Under the pieces are notes generated by a model. That model saw only the letters and a list, made by a program, of their open reading frames with translations, was not told the origin of the DNA and made no database searches. A stretch of DNA of 64,000 bases from Dyella sp. GSA-30 (GTDB lineage: Bacteria > Pseudomonadota > Gammaproteobacteria > Xanthomonadales > Rhodanobacteraceae): the NCBI RefSeq assembly GCF_027924605.1, contig NZ_AP027042.1, forward strand, positions 5,061,524-5,125,523, written 5' to 3'. The position numbers and the translations under genes are program-made. How positions within the stretch are numbered: position 1 is the first letter of the stretch; the number at the start of each line of letters is the position of its first letter. This document shows, one piece after another, positions 52,631 to 62,435 of this stretch.

Positions 52631-54532
52631 TCACCCCGCAAACAAGCTCGAAAACACTCCGCTGCTCTGATCGGTGGTCACCAGCGACCACGACGTAAAG
52701 TGCGCCAGCAGATTGATCTGGGTCGCCGATAGCTGGGTCGAAAACGTGCTGTAGTGCGGAAACCCGTTGGCGTTCACCTCTGTCGCCACAAGTTGTTGCA
52801 CCGAGGGATTGTTTGCGAACTGCGTGGCCCAGTTGCTCGCATAGTTGAGGTACACCCAGACGATCGTGACCGGCTTGCTGCGGGCAGCAACGCCGAACCA
52901 CGTATTGGCTTGCACGGTAAGGCTCTGCGACAGGATCGCTGGCTGATCCGGATTTACGGCACCGCCCGCCGCTGCCGACAGTCCGGACAGGAATCCGGCG
53001 AATTCGCTGCTGTCGAAAACCTGGTTGTTGCTAAATATCTGATGCTCCGGGCTCGCATGCCCGGCCGAGTACAGAACGTAACCTTTCTTGTCGTCGAAGG
53101 GTTGATAACCGAACAGGGGTGGCAACGAGCTATCGACCTCGATCAGGGTTCCTGCGATCCAGCCGCCTTTGCCGTCCGGGATACCGACGCTCCTGGCCGC
53201 CATCGGGATCTCCGTGTTCACGCAGACGATCACGCTGTCGATGTCGCTGAAAGCAAGCATGCTGGCCAGGCCATTGTTCTCGAGGCTGCCACCGTCGGCG
53301 AAAGTATTCGGGCTCTTGTTGGTAGCGCCGTCCCCCGCAGGCCACGAGGGGTAGGCCGGCACCAGCTTGTCGACATCGGGGAAGCTGATATCGGGAAGGG
53401 AGATATCGGCGCGCCCCTGTGCCGCAACCGAGCCACGCGCGACGAGGGCGCTTGCCGTTGCGTGCAGTTCGAGTGGCAGATGGCTTTTGATCCAGTCCCA
53501 GATCGCCTCCCCTTCTTCCCACATCCACTTGAAGAACAACCACGGGTCGGCTTCCCACTGCTTGATCTGATTCCTGACGGTTTCTGCGAACGCCACACTG
53601 CTGGTGCCCATGATGTCGGTCAGCGACCACTGGCGGGTCTGCGTCACCGTTGCGATCTCGGCGGATTGAGAGGTAAACGAAGAGTTGAACGCGAACGATT
53701 CGACGCCCCCGCCGCCCACCGCCAGTCCATTGGCATCAGTGGCCTTGGCCGGCGCTCCAACCACGCCCGTCATCAGTCCATTGGACTGCACAGGAGCCAG
53801 CATTCCAAATGAAATGCCCGGGACGTCGACGAACATGCTCATGTTGCAGATATGCAGCGGTCGCTGCGTGCGCGAGGCATCGACCTGATCGGCAAACAGA
53901 TATGCCGTCTCCAATGCCAGGCTGCTGTTTGCGCTCGTGATGGCCTGCAGTGAAGCCTTGGTGGCGGAGAACATGTCCTTGGGCTGGCCACCATCGATAT
54001 TCCAGTCGAGCAGATGGTAGGAGTCGAGAATGTTTAGACTCATCACCATCTGCCACAGCATGCTTTCCGGCAACGGATTGCTCGGACTCGTCTCTAGAAA
54101 TAGCTCGTAAAGCAACACTGCGGTTCCCGCGATGCCCTCCAGCGAGAACACGAAGGACGTCATCGGATTGCCGGCGTTGCCGACAGGCAGGCTGGCCAGA
54201 TCCGCCACCGTCAAGGAAGCTTGATTGGCGTCGTAGGTACCCAGATACGCAGCATCCGTTGGACCCGATGCAGGCATGTATTGATACGGCACGCCCAGCC
54301 ACGAGCCGCCGGATACGGTCGACATCGCCTTGATCTGCGCGAGCAGGCTGGTGCCGTTGGCCTGGATCGCCGCCAACGCACGCAACTGCCCCATGCCGGC
54401 ATTGCAGGCACGTGTTCCACCACCGGACAGACACAGCCCGACATTGCCAGGCGTGGAGGCTGGCTTGTAGAGCTGATCGATCGTCAATGGCGGCGTAGCG
54501 ACTACGGATGCACTTAAGGATGGCGTGGTCAT
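52631..54532 (-). CDS. Patatin/cPLA2-like phospholipase
   Basis: 633 residues from ATG 54532, with GGAGAGAC upstream. GLCLSGGGTRACNAGMGQL (oxyanion hole), MSTVSGGSWLG (nucleophile Ser in G-x-S-like context) and FADGGSLENNGLA (catalytic Asp in DGG) match the cytosolic-PLA2/patatin type. No signal peptide is evident. Likely cleaves phospholipids or lysophospholipids; possibly an effector. A palindrome-like ending (SVFSSLFAG) is unremarkable. Confidence 0.85.
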   Translation of the reverse strand: MTTPSLSASVVATPPLTIDQLYKPASTPGNVGLCLSGGGTRACNAGMGQLRALAAIQANGTSLLAQIKAMSTVSGGSWLGVPYQYMPASGPTDAAYLGTYDANQASLTVADLASLPVGNAGNPMTSFVFSLEGIAGTAVLLYELFLETSPSNPLPESMLWQMVMSLNILDSYHLLDWNIDGGQPKDMFSATKASLQAITSANSSLALETAYLFADQVDASRTQRPLHICNMSMFVDVPGISFGMLAPVQSNGLMTGVVGAPAKATDANGLAVGGGGVESFAFNSSFTSQSAEIATVTQTRQWSLTDIMGTSSVAFAETVRNQIKQWEADPWLFFKWMWEEGEAIWDWIKSHLPLELHATASALVARGSVAAQGRADISLPDISFPDVDKLVPAYPSWPAGDGATNKSPNTFADGGSLENNGLASMLAFSDIDSVIVCVNTEIPMAARSVGIPDGKGGWIAGTLIEVDSSLPPLFGYQPFDDKKGYVLYSAGHASPEHQIFSNNQVFDSSEFAGFLSGLSAAAGGAVNPDQPAILSQSLTVQANTWFGVAARSKPVTIVWVYLNYASNWATQFANNPSVQQLVATEVNANGFPHYSTFSTQLSATQINLLAHFTSWSLVTTDQSSGVFSSLFAG

Positions 54533-54784
54533 GCGTCTCTCCGTTGAGGGGACTGCGATGAAAAATCCAATGAGTGAAATAGCCGGCATAAAAAACCGGC
54601 ATCTGGAAATGCCGGCTGTCACATCTCGCCTTTAGGCGATTAACTATGTGCTTTTATTACTATATAAATTTTATTGTGACATTGGATAGTGGGATTCGGC
54701 ACAAAATAATCTTCCGAAGCACGATTCAAAAAAATCGCCCATTAGCTTGAATCCCTCCAAAACTCCACCAGCCCTTCCCATCTT

Positions 54785-54853
54785 GTAGGAGCGACTTCAG
54801 TCGCGACCCACGGATACGTCACGGCCTGTCGCGACTGAAGTCGCTCCTACAAA
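54785..54853. repeat. REP (inverted pair of GTAGGAGCGACTTCAGTCGC)
   Basis: TGTAGGAGCGACTTCAGTCG and its reverse complement, ending GTCGCTCCTACA, form a palindromic REP pair with a ~20-base spacer. The same motif recurs at 62436-62501 and 62688-62700. Confidence 0.9.
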
Positions 54854-54946
54854 AAACAGGCCGCCTTTCGAGGCGCCCCTCAGTCATCCACCCCATGAAT
54901 TGAACCAAAGCGCCCCCGAGTGGCACTCACGCCGGTTAAAATTAAA

Positions 54947-54965
54947 CGAAAGTCATTCTCATTCG
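54947..54965. promoter_or_regulatory. Fur box before the TonB receptor
   Basis: On the minus strand CGAATGAGAATGACTTTCG matches the Fur hexamer array, 42-60 bases before the receptor ATG. Confidence 0.65.
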
Positions 54966-55007
54966 CACTAACTTGCGCATTCACCTGCTCAATTTCAGGA
55001 AAAACCC

Positions 55008-57236
55008 ATGCCGCATCAGCGCATAAAGACGCACGCAAATTCCTTCGCCCCCATCCAACGCATCAGGGGAAAATGGCCGATGGGGGCCGCTGCGCTTTTC
55101 CTCATGAGCACTCCCTGGGTCAGCCAGCTCGTCAACGCCCAGGACGCGACCAATCTGTCGCCGATTGTTGTGCAGGGTGTTGCGCCAACGGGCTACAGCC
55201 AGAGTGATCGTGCCAACGGACCGAAGCAGAAAGCCTCGCTCGGCAAGACAGATACCAAGCTGGAAGACCTGCCCGCCAGCGTGCAGGTGATTCCGCGCGC
55301 CCTTCTGTCCGAGCAAGGCGCAAACATGCTCCGCGATGCGGTGTACAACGCCAGCGGCATCAACGCCGGCGGGCAGGATTCAAAGGGCTACTACGATCAC
55401 TTTCTGATTCGCGGCTTGAATGCGCAGGTCTATAGCGACGGCTTTTCCGATGGCGATCAGCTGAGCGGGCTGTCGCACTCGCTCAATGGCGTCGAGCGGA
55501 TAGAGATACTGGAAGGCCCAGGATCAGCCTTGTTCGGTAGTGGCCCACCCGGCGGCACGATCAACATCGTGCATTACACGCCATCGTCCACCCTGCACTA
55601 CGGTGGCAGCTTGCAGGTCGGCTCCTTCGGCACGACCACAGGCAGCGCTTATGTCACCGGTCCGACCGGCGTGAACGGCCTGGACTACCGTATCGATGCC
55701 ACGGTATCGCACACCGACGGCTTTCGCGATCTCGTTGCGCGCGACCGCGAAGTGCGCCCGGCGTTCCGCTGGCAATGGGGCAACCATGTCACCGATCTGG
55801 CGTTCGACCTGCGCGATATTCATGAGACACCGGACTCGTATGGCCTGATCTATTTCAACGGCTCGCCGATCCGCCATGTGTCCGACAACGCCAAGTACTC
55901 TTCACCCTTTGCTACGGCGCATTCGGATTTCTTCCGTACGACGCTGAGCGATCAGTGGACAGTAAGCGACTTTCTTACTATCAACAATCGCTTCTCGTTT
56001 CTGCATCGCACGCTCGACGCCATCGTCAATGGCGACAGCGCCAGCACCAAGGTCACCAACGGTCAGGTGGTCACCCGTCAGCTGCGCGACCAGGACGACA
56101 AGGATCGCAGCATCGACTATCAGTTCGAGCCTGTCTGGAGGTTTACTACGGGCTCGGTTCAACACACCTTGCTGACCGGGTTCGAATACCAGCAACAGAA
56201 ACTCTCCTCCGAACGTCAAACCGCGGACTTGCCCAATATCCCCGACGCGTTCGCACCCGTGCCGCCGGAAACCTCGCTTTCCCAGGTGCACTTCCTGTGC
56301 GATGCCAAGCATTCCTGCGATAACGATCGCTTGGGCGCGCGCTACTACAGCGTCTACGCCACCGATCAGATCGATGTCACCGATGCGCTGAAGATTCGCG
56401 CCGGCGTACGTCAGGATGTGTGGAACACCGCGCTGACACCGCGCATCACCGTACCTGGCCGCTTCGGCACGGACGCCAAGCCGCTACTCGCCGGCGTCAC
56501 GGATTCGCGCAACGACGCGCCGTTCAGTTGGAACCTGGGCGCCTTATACAAGGCACTTTCGTGGATGTCGCCTTATGTCGGCGTCTCCAGCAGTCACCTG
56601 ACCAATTTCAATTCCGAAAACACACAGAACGGCGTCGGCGCACCGGAATCGGCCCTGCAATACGAGGCCGGCATCAAGTTCGCCTGGTTCGACGATCGTG
56701 TGGTGCTGAACACGGCGGCCTTCGACGTCAAACGTAACCACGTAGCCACGGCAACTACCATCAACGGTATCGAAGCGGTCGTGTTCGACAGCCAGAAGAC
56801 GCGAGGCGAAGAGGCGTCCGCCGATGTGGCCGTGACCGATCAGTGGCACCTGCTCGCCAACGTGACTCACCAGGATGCCTTCATTACCGACAACCCGCAG
56901 GGCATAACTTCGGTAGGACATCGGCCGCAAGGGGCACCCGACATGCTGGCCAACCTGTGGTCGACCTATAGCTTCCGCATCGGTGGTATCTCGGGCTTTC
57001 GTGTTGGGGCGGGCGTCAACTACCAGAGCAAGAGCTATAGCGACCTGACCAACGTCAACTCGATCCCCTCCTACGCGATCGTCAACGCGCTGGTGGGCTA
57101 CGAGGCACCGACCTGGGGAGTGAGCGTCAACATTCACAATATCAACGACCGCCGCTATTTCATTGCCGCCAACGTCGCCGGAGCGTACGTGGGCGAGCCG
57201 CGCAGCGCGTTCGTCAACGTGCACGCGAATTTCTAA
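55008..57236 (+). CDS. TonB-dependent siderophore receptor
   Basis: 742 residues. Signal (AALFLMSTPWVSQLVNAQ), then the plug domain with LEDLPASVQVIPRALLSEQ, ASGINAGGQDSKGYYDHFLIRG and VERIEILEGPGSALFGSGPPGGTINI, and a C-terminal barrel ending in Phe. TonB box candidate near TNLSPIVVQG. Imports ferric siderophore; iron repression by Fur is likely. No linked exporter or siderophore synthesis genes nearby. Confidence 0.93.
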   Translation: MPHQRIKTHANSFAPIQRIRGKWPMGAAALFLMSTPWVSQLVNAQDATNLSPIVVQGVAPTGYSQSDRANGPKQKASLGKTDTKLEDLPASVQVIPRALLSEQGANMLRDAVYNASGINAGGQDSKGYYDHFLIRGLNAQVYSDGFSDGDQLSGLSHSLNGVERIEILEGPGSALFGSGPPGGTINIVHYTPSSTLHYGGSLQVGSFGTTTGSAYVTGPTGVNGLDYRIDATVSHTDGFRDLVARDREVRPAFRWQWGNHVTDLAFDLRDIHETPDSYGLIYFNGSPIRHVSDNAKYSSPFATAHSDFFRTTLSDQWTVSDFLTINNRFSFLHRTLDAIVNGDSASTKVTNGQVVTRQLRDQDDKDRSIDYQFEPVWRFTTGSVQHTLLTGFEYQQQKLSSERQTADLPNIPDAFAPVPPETSLSQVHFLCDAKHSCDNDRLGARYYSVYATDQIDVTDALKIRAGVRQDVWNTALTPRITVPGRFGTDAKPLLAGVTDSRNDAPFSWNLGALYKALSWMSPYVGVSSSHLTNFNSENTQNGVGAPESALQYEAGIKFAWFDDRVVLNTAAFDVKRNHVATATTINGIEAVVFDSQKTRGEEASADVAVTDQWHLLANVTHQDAFITDNPQGITSVGHRPQGAPDMLANLWSTYSFRIGGISGFRVGAGVNYQSKSYSDLTNVNSIPSYAIVNALVGYEAPTWGVSVNIHNINDRRYFIAANVAGAYVGEPRSAFVNVHANF

Positions 57237-57255
57237 GGGATGGCTGCGCGTATCG

Positions 57256-57280
57256 TCCGGACAGCTCTACACTGTCCGGA
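57256..57280. terminator. Bidirectional hairpin between the receptor and ABC-F genes
   Basis: TCCGGACAG (57256-57264) and CTGTCCGGA (57272-57280) around a 7-base loop, at the convergent gene ends. Only a weak T-run follows, so it may act with Rho or as a protective stem. Confidence 0.6.
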
Positions 57281-57296
57281 CCCGGGTTTCACAAAC

Positions 57297-58910
57297 TTAC
57301 CAAACCTCCCTCAGCCACTCTCCAGGCTCGATCCGCAAGCGCTCGCCGAGGCCAAGCGCCTGCAGAAAGCTGTGGTCGTGCGAGACCACCATCAACGCGC
57401 TGCTATAACTGTTCAACATGGACTCCAGCGCCTGCAGCGACGGCAAGTCGAGGTGATTGCTGGGTTCATCGAGCAGGAGCAGTTCGGCCGGCCGCTCGCT
57501 GTACAGAGCGCAGGCGAGTGCGGCCTTGAGCCGCTCGCCGCCGCTGAGCAAATGGCTTGGCAGTCCGATACGCCCGCTGTCCAGCCCCAGCAACGCCAAC
57601 CGATTTCGCAAGTCATGCTCGCTGGCCACCGGGTTCGCCGCTCGTAATTGAGCGAGCACGGACAAGCCCGGATCGAGCATGCTCAGCTGCTGGTCGAGAT
57701 AGACCGTGGGCACATGGGTTTGGGCACGTCCCGCCAAGGGTCGAAGCTGACCGGCTAGCACTCGCAACAAGCTGGACTTGCCCGAGCCATTGGGCCCGAC
57801 CACGCCAATGCGTTGCCGCCCCAGAACAACGGTGTCGAATGCCGCGCGATCGACCGCACCGAATGGCAGCGCCACGCCGTCGAGCGTTGCCACCCGGCGT
57901 TGCGCCGCCGCGGGCGAAAGCGGCGCGAACAACATAACGGGAACCTCTTGTTCGATCTGCTGCGTAGCCTCACGCACTCGCTCATCCAGCGCCTCGCCCC
58001 GCTCCGCATGCTGGCGCTGAAGCTTTCCCAACGACTGCTCGCTGTTCTGCTTTTGTCGACCAAGGAACAGCGAGTCGTGGTTGGCAGTTTCCGCATACCG
58101 CACGCCGCGTGCGCGACGTTGATCCAGCCGTTCACGCTGCTCGTGCAAAGCGCGCTCACCACGCTTGCGTTCCAGCTTGCGCAGTTCCAGCTCTTGCATG
58201 GCAGCATCGCGCTCGCGCGCCTTCTGCTCCGCATACAGCGCATAGCCACCACCATAACTGGCCAGGCCACGCGGCGTGAGTTCCACCGTGCGATGCATGG
58301 TCCGCAACAGGTCGCGATCGTGACTGATCACCAGCAGCCCACGATTCCATCGCTGGAGCTGTTCCAGCAGCGCTTGTCGGCTTGTCGCGTCAAGGTGATT
58401 GGTGGGCTCGTCGAGGATCAGAAAATCCGCGTCGCTCAGCCACGCTCCCGCAAGCGCGACGCGCATGGCTTCTCCACCGCTCAGACTCGCTGCGGACCGT
58501 TCGATCGACAAGTGGCCAAGCGCACTGGCCTCCAGCTCCGCCTGCAGGCGCTGACGAATGTCCCAGTGATCGCCTGCCAGATCGAAATCGCGTTGCTCCA
58601 TGCCACCCGCTTCGATACGCGACAAGGCTTGCAGCACCGGTGCGATGCCCAACAGATGAGCCACCGTCGCGGCAGGATCCGGGGCGACGCTTTGAGGTAG
58701 GTAATACACACGGCCGGATCGCACGCAGCGGCCGTTCGTCGGCACAGCACACCCCGCCAGGATATCGGCTAGCACGCTCTTGCCCACGCCATTGCGCCCT
58801 ACCAGACCGGTAGGCTGCGCATCGAAATGCATATCGAGCTGGGAAAATAGCGCTCTGCCGCTGGGCAGAACATAAGACACGCTTTCCAGCGCAAGGGACG
58901 GATTCGTCAT
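57297..58910 (-). CDS. ABC-F family ATPase
   Basis: 537 residues with two ABC domains: Walker A GRNGVGKS (~38) and GPNGSGKSSLL (~370), signatures LSGGEAMRVALA and LSGGERLKAALA, and Walker B/Glu LLLLDEPSNHLD. No membrane part. ABC-F proteins act on the ribosome; the exact member (Uup-like or another) is not clear. No antibiotic-resistance neighbour is seen. Confidence 0.93.
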   Translation of the reverse strand: MTNPSLALESVSYVLPSGRALFSQLDMHFDAQPTGLVGRNGVGKSVLADILAGCAVPTNGRCVRSGRVYYLPQSVAPDPAATVAHLLGIAPVLQALSRIEAGGMEQRDFDLAGDHWDIRQRLQAELEASALGHLSIERSAASLSGGEAMRVALAGAWLSDADFLILDEPTNHLDATSRQALLEQLQRWNRGLLVISHDRDLLRTMHRTVELTPRGLASYGGGYALYAEQKARERDAAMQELELRKLERKRGERALHEQRERLDQRRARGVRYAETANHDSLFLGRQKQNSEQSLGKLQRQHAERGEALDERVREATQQIEQEVPVMLFAPLSPAAAQRRVATLDGVALPFGAVDRAAFDTVVLGRQRIGVVGPNGSGKSSLLRVLAGQLRPLAGRAQTHVPTVYLDQQLSMLDPGLSVLAQLRAANPVASEHDLRNRLALLGLDSGRIGLPSHLLSGGERLKAALACALYSERPAELLLLDEPSNHLDLPSLQALESMLNSYSSALMVVSHDHSFLQALGLGERLRIEPGEWLREVW

Positions 58911-59388
58911 ACGGACTCCATGGATGCCAGGCTCACGCCACCTTCGACAGGTGGATAAGACGGGCCGTCAAAAGACGGCGGCATCAATGGCGCATGGGAC
59001 GAATACCTTTGCAGAAGAATAGAACGCAGTGATTATACGCTAGGCAGAGTGCTACGCATGCCGCGTCTGGGCAAGATCCTCGATGCTCTGACGGCGCGCT
59101 ACGACCTTCCAAACTTTCCCCATGAAGCGAACTGCGACGCCCGCCTCATTTTGCTTGTAAGGGAAACCTTACAAAGCCTCTGTTGATCGCACTTTATTTT
59201 GCCTTTTCTGTCCTTAGAACTTAGCATTCCAAGAGGGAACGCGCGCGCCGCAAAGCGTCGCCAACCTACATGCCTTACAGGGGAAGCCTTCATGTCGTTT
59301 CGCAGACTTGCTGTTTGCAACTGCTGTTGCTTTTCCCTTCGCATTTGTTCGCTGCATTGACGCTCAAGACTCAAGGGAGAAGTTGTCC
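58911..59388. other. Intergenic region with leader ORF
   Basis: 478 bases between divergent genes. The only protein-like content is the 22-residue ORF at 59292. Confidence 0.4.
59292..59360 (+). CDS. Cys-rich leader peptide ORF (22 aa)
   Basis: ATG 59292 after ACAGGGGAAG, a strong ribosome site. The peptide MSFRRLAVCNCCCFSLRICS... has five Cys in 22 residues, three consecutive. It ends 28 bases before the 59389 gene. May be a regulatory uORF; translation is not shown. Confidence 0.35.
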   Translation: MSFRRLAVCNCCCFSLRICSLH

Positions 59389-59775
59389 ATGATGAAAATC
59401 AAATCGGTCGTATTCCTCGCATCGCTGGCACTGATGGCCGGCTATGCTCCGTTGTCCTTCAGCACCGGCGCTGGCGCATCGGACGAGGTCCAGGTTATCG
59501 GCACCCCTGCCCCCGACAGCAAGTTCGCCAAAGTCCATTCCGGCATGTATTCGAAGGAAATTGTGGACCTGATCGGCCCGCCCACCGACCAGAAGATGTT
59601 CCAGACCGGCAAGGCATTCATCCCCTTTCATTTCGGCGGCGACAACTACCGCACCGAATATCATTACAAGGGCGAAGGCGTACTGACCTTCTCCGGCGGC
59701 GGCATGAACGCCACCGGCTCACTCAAGCTGATCAAGGTCGAAGTTAACCCGCAGGAATCGGGCTACATCCACTGA
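59389..59775 (+). CDS. Small exported BamE-like (SmpA/OmlA-type) protein
   Basis: 128 residues from ATG 59389 (GGGAGAAG upstream). Signal peptide (IKSVVFLASLALMAGYAP). FAKVHSGMYSKEIVDLIGPP resembles the GMSxxEV..LLGxP core of BamE-like domains. No lipobox is evident. Probably periplasmic or outer-membrane associated. Confidence 0.65.
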   Translation: MMKIKSVVFLASLALMAGYAPLSFSTGAGASDEVQVIGTPAPDSKFAKVHSGMYSKEIVDLIGPPTDQKMFQTGKAFIPFHFGGDNYRTEYHYKGEGVLTFSGGGMNATGSLKLIKVEVNPQESGYIH

Positions 59776-59802
59776 GCCCAAAACAGCTCATGACGTAAAT
59801 CA

Positions 59803-60090
59803 TCATGCCCGGCAAGTGCTGATCTCGGGCAGCGACATGACGGCGGTCTTCGGGCCGCCGTTCTTTTCAAAGCAGTTCGGCGACAACAATGCTTTCGCAC
59901 CGCGTTGGCCAGCCATCAGTTCTGGGCGGTTCCGCCGAATGATGTCGATATTAAGTATGAAAGAACAACTCGACGGGGTGGCCAATAAGTCACCCAGATA
60001 GGCCGAGTCATGCATGTAGCCCATGCGGACCAAGTTGCGTAAATGCGACAGGCCGACAACCGTAGACAGTGGCACGAACCCCGCGATCAC
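59803..60090 (-). CDS. Possible small gene coupled to the 60087 gene
   Basis: 95 residues if GTG 60090 (GTGA overlap with the stop at 60087-60089) is used. A hydrophobic start and RRNRPELMAGQRGAKALLSP are not recognised. It may be a second gene or an out-of-frame read-through. Confidence 0.35.
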   Translation of the reverse strand: MIAGFVPLSTVVGLSHLRNLVRMGYMHDSAYLGDLLATPSSCSFILNIDIIRRNRPELMAGQRGAKALLSPNCFEKNGGPKTAVMSLPEISTCRA

Positions 60091-60275
60091 GAGCAGCGGG
60101 GCTTTGCTGCGTCTTCTTCGTTATGAACGTTGAATACGTTGCCTTCTCCGTATATCTCTTCAAGTGCCCTCCGTGCTGCGCTGCTACTCTCAGCAAACAT
60201 CGTAGCCCTCTTCCCCGGTACGGCCGGGTCATCCGCCCAAATCACTGCTTTGTATTCCCGTTCTAAATTGCTCAT
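60087..60275 (-). CDS. Small hypothetical protein (62 aa)
   Basis: From ATG 60275 with AAGGGTTG upstream. SNLEREYKAVIWADDPAVPG, then SSAARRALEEIYGEGNVFNV. A compact charged protein; no family recognised. Confidence 0.55.
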   Translation of the reverse strand: MSNLEREYKAVIWADDPAVPGKRATMFAESSSAARRALEEIYGEGNVFNVHNEEDAAKPRCS

Positions 60276-60438
60276 TGCTACAACCCTTTGCAATGCCCTA
60301 TTGCGGGCATGAACCAGCTCTCTTATTTTGTTTCAATGCCTCGAAGGCGGCGCCGTCGACCCACTGCTATCCAACCGATCGACCCGCAGCCTCGGCGAAA
60401 AAACCCAGGACTCCAGAACAATCGCTTAAATCCAGCAT

Positions 60439-60783
60439 CTACATATCTTTAAATGGATCCCAGAATATATCCCGATCATGCTCATTCATCTTTACTCCAG
60501 CGGCGACAATATAGTAAGAAGAACCATCACTACTCAAGGTAAAAACAAGGTCCTTTTCTGATATTTTAGAGCTCTTTATGAAATTGAATTGCGACTCATT
60601 CCACTCACCTTCATCAACGGAAAGACCTATTAAATACCTTGGCACCGAAATATATTTTAACCCATGAAATACCAAGTCGATCGTACCCTCGCCAGCGCCA
60701 CCTGGACTTCGGATTAAAAGCATCCCATGACTCACCGTATAGGACCATAACTGAAAATCTCTGCTCGACTCAAACTTCTTCAT
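60439..60783 (-). CDS. Probable immunity protein beside a toxin remnant
   Basis: 114 residues from ATG 60783. Beta-rich soluble protein in a locally AT-rich segment (LWSYTVSHGMLLIRSPGGAG, VFHGLKYISVPRYLIGLSV, DIFWDPFKDM). It follows a gene that looks like a toxin tail in the same direction, the usual toxin-immunity arrangement. No named family; function is inference. Confidence 0.5.
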   Translation of the reverse strand: MKKFESSRDFQLWSYTVSHGMLLIRSPGGAGEGTIDLVFHGLKYISVPRYLIGLSVDEGEWNESQFNFIKSSKISEKDLVFTLSSDGSSYYIVAAGVKMNEHDRDIFWDPFKDM

Positions 60784-60849
60784 TTTTGAAAAGGCCCCGT
60801 TACCTGAGATCCGTTTTTCCAATATTGAATATTTGGAAAATATGGATTT

Positions 60850-61071
60850 TTATAGAGCTGCAACAACCCCCATCCGTTGTCCCCTCCCTGCGGAGGCTCG
60901 CTGAATACCTGCCCAAGGGTCAACCCCATCTAAATTGAACATTACCTTGGTGTTGGGATCCATGAGCTTATCAAGGACACCGGATTTCCATTGTTCAACA
61001 TCTTCAAATTGTTTCCAGGTTGTGGCCCCATGCTGTTCCGCGAACTCGTCCAAGAAAGGATCGATATCCAT
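60850..61071 (-). pseudogene. C-terminal remnant of a polymorphic toxin
   Basis: 73 residues from ATG 61071: MDIDPFLDEFAEQHGATTWK, then QFEDVEQWKSGVLDKLMDPN and VMFNLDGVDPWAGIQRASAG. This resembles the tail of polymorphic toxins, without any delivery domain. The upstream DNA continues in frame (GYRCSPFRTKTCPVNRPFA) but does not lead to a longer protein, so the rest is probably lost. Confidence 0.45.
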
Positions 61072-61455
61072 AGCAAACGGCCTATTTACTGGACAGGTCT
61101 TCGTGCGGAACGGCGAGCATCGGTAGCCGAATCGGGCTAGCGCACTGTTCCAGGCACACCCTAGTACTGCGCCCGCGCAAGATGACACTCCTGCTGGACC
61201 TCAGCCTGAGCGCTGCACGGCCATGGCATATCTTTAGCCACGTTTTAGTCAGTAGACGTTATCGGAGCCACGCATGCCGATCGCGCTTTCCGAACCCCAG
61301 AGGATTCGACAAGCGCGCTTGATTCCGGTTACCCGGCTGGCTTCGTGCTGCGGTTGACACTGAGCGGCGGGCACGTGGTGCTCGAATTTCCACTCAACCA
61401 CCTGTCGTTCAAGCAGCTGCCGCCCGGTTGGTGGACCAACGCGGCTCGAGCCGAC
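61072..61455. other. Intergenic region
   Basis: About 380 bases upstream of the toxin remnant. Contains no clear gene; it may hold decayed toxin sequence (in-frame codons before 61071). Confidence 0.35.
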
Positions 61456-61650
61456 TCAGCCCAGGCTTTCGGTTGTAACCACCGACTCCTGGCGGAAACG
61501 CGCCAACTCGTCTTCACGGCGGGTACGAGCCTTGCCGTTCCAGCTGACCAGCGGTGCGTGCGTGTCTTGTTGCGGCTTGCGCCGCGGTGCCGCGACCGCA
61601 GGACTGCGGGTCACGTCAAGCAAAGCAGAAAGAATTTGAGGAATGGTCAT
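61456..61650 (-). CDS. Small hypothetical protein (64 aa)
   Basis: ATG 61650 with GGGGGC upstream. MTIPQILSALLDVTRSPAVA, then a basic ARTRREDELARF tail. No recognised domain. Start is clear but expression unproven. Confidence 0.45.
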   Translation of the reverse strand: MTIPQILSALLDVTRSPAVAAPRRKPQQDTHAPLVSWNGKARTRREDELARFRQESVVTTESLG

Positions 61651-61934
61651 TGTCACAGCCCCCTGTCGACGCTGCGACTATAGCGTTCCGTGAGCGGATG
61701 AAAAGGGGTTGTGCACGAAATTTTGTGATTTTCTTCATATACCTACGCTGCACTGCAACGTGAGTTGTCATCTTGACGCACGGCTTTGCCGGTAACTCAA
61801 ATACTTACGGGACAAAGCTACTGTCGCCCGGGCCGGATAGGATTTTTTCCGGTTGAGGCCGCTGGGACGCGCAAATTGCATCAAACAGGTGGAGAATAGC
61901 CCGCTTCATGCCAGCGGCAAGGGGAGCCGGAGCA

Positions 61935-62387
61935 ATGGACCACGTCGAGTCACATAACGATGCGATCGCGCAACTGCTGGCAGTCGCCCGCAGCTTTGCA
62001 GAGCTGACCCATCGTGCGATGTCCGATAGCGAGATTTCACTGGCAGCGGCGGACATGATGGGTTTCGCCGCACGGCAAGCAACCAAGCTGCTTGAAGAGT
62101 TCATCGCTTCGCATGCACAAAAGGCCCACAACGCACTAGCGTTTGCGCATACGCCATTAAGCGCGGAACTCGACAAGGCCTACGCCGATTTCGAGTGCCT
62201 GATGGATGCGGCAGGCATGATTCGCCTCCACGGCATCGGCTCGCATTACACGACGCATCTGACATATTTGATGCGCTATGCGGCCGAGTCCGCTTGCGAA
62301 CATCTCGATCGTGCGGAGCAGACGCTGGCGACGTTGCCGCCACAGGAGCTGGTCGCGATGCTGCAGCGGCACGCGGAAGTACCCTGA
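61935..62387 (+). CDS. Hypothetical helical protein
   Basis: 150 residues from ATG 61935, with GGGGAGCCGGAG upstream. All-helical, e.g. LLAVARSFAELTHRAMSDSE and ACEHLDRAEQTLATLPPQEL. A metal- or partner-binding helical bundle is possible. No family is named. Confidence 0.6.
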   Translation: MDHVESHNDAIAQLLAVARSFAELTHRAMSDSEISLAAADMMGFAARQATKLLEEFIASHAQKAHNALAFAHTPLSAELDKAYADFECLMDAAGMIRLHGIGSHYTTHLTYLMRYAAESACEHLDRAEQTLATLPPQELVAMLQRHAEVP

Positions 62388-62435
62388 CCGGGTCAGGCCT
62401 TGCCATAGCCGACCGTACGGCTGACTTGTGAGGTT

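Larger units (their letters stand above)
54533..55007. other. Intergenic region with AT-rich tract, REP pair and Fur box
   Basis: 475 bases between divergent genes. 54640-54700 is AT-rich and probably carries the phospholipase promoter. The REP pair and Fur box are listed separately. Confidence 0.6.
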
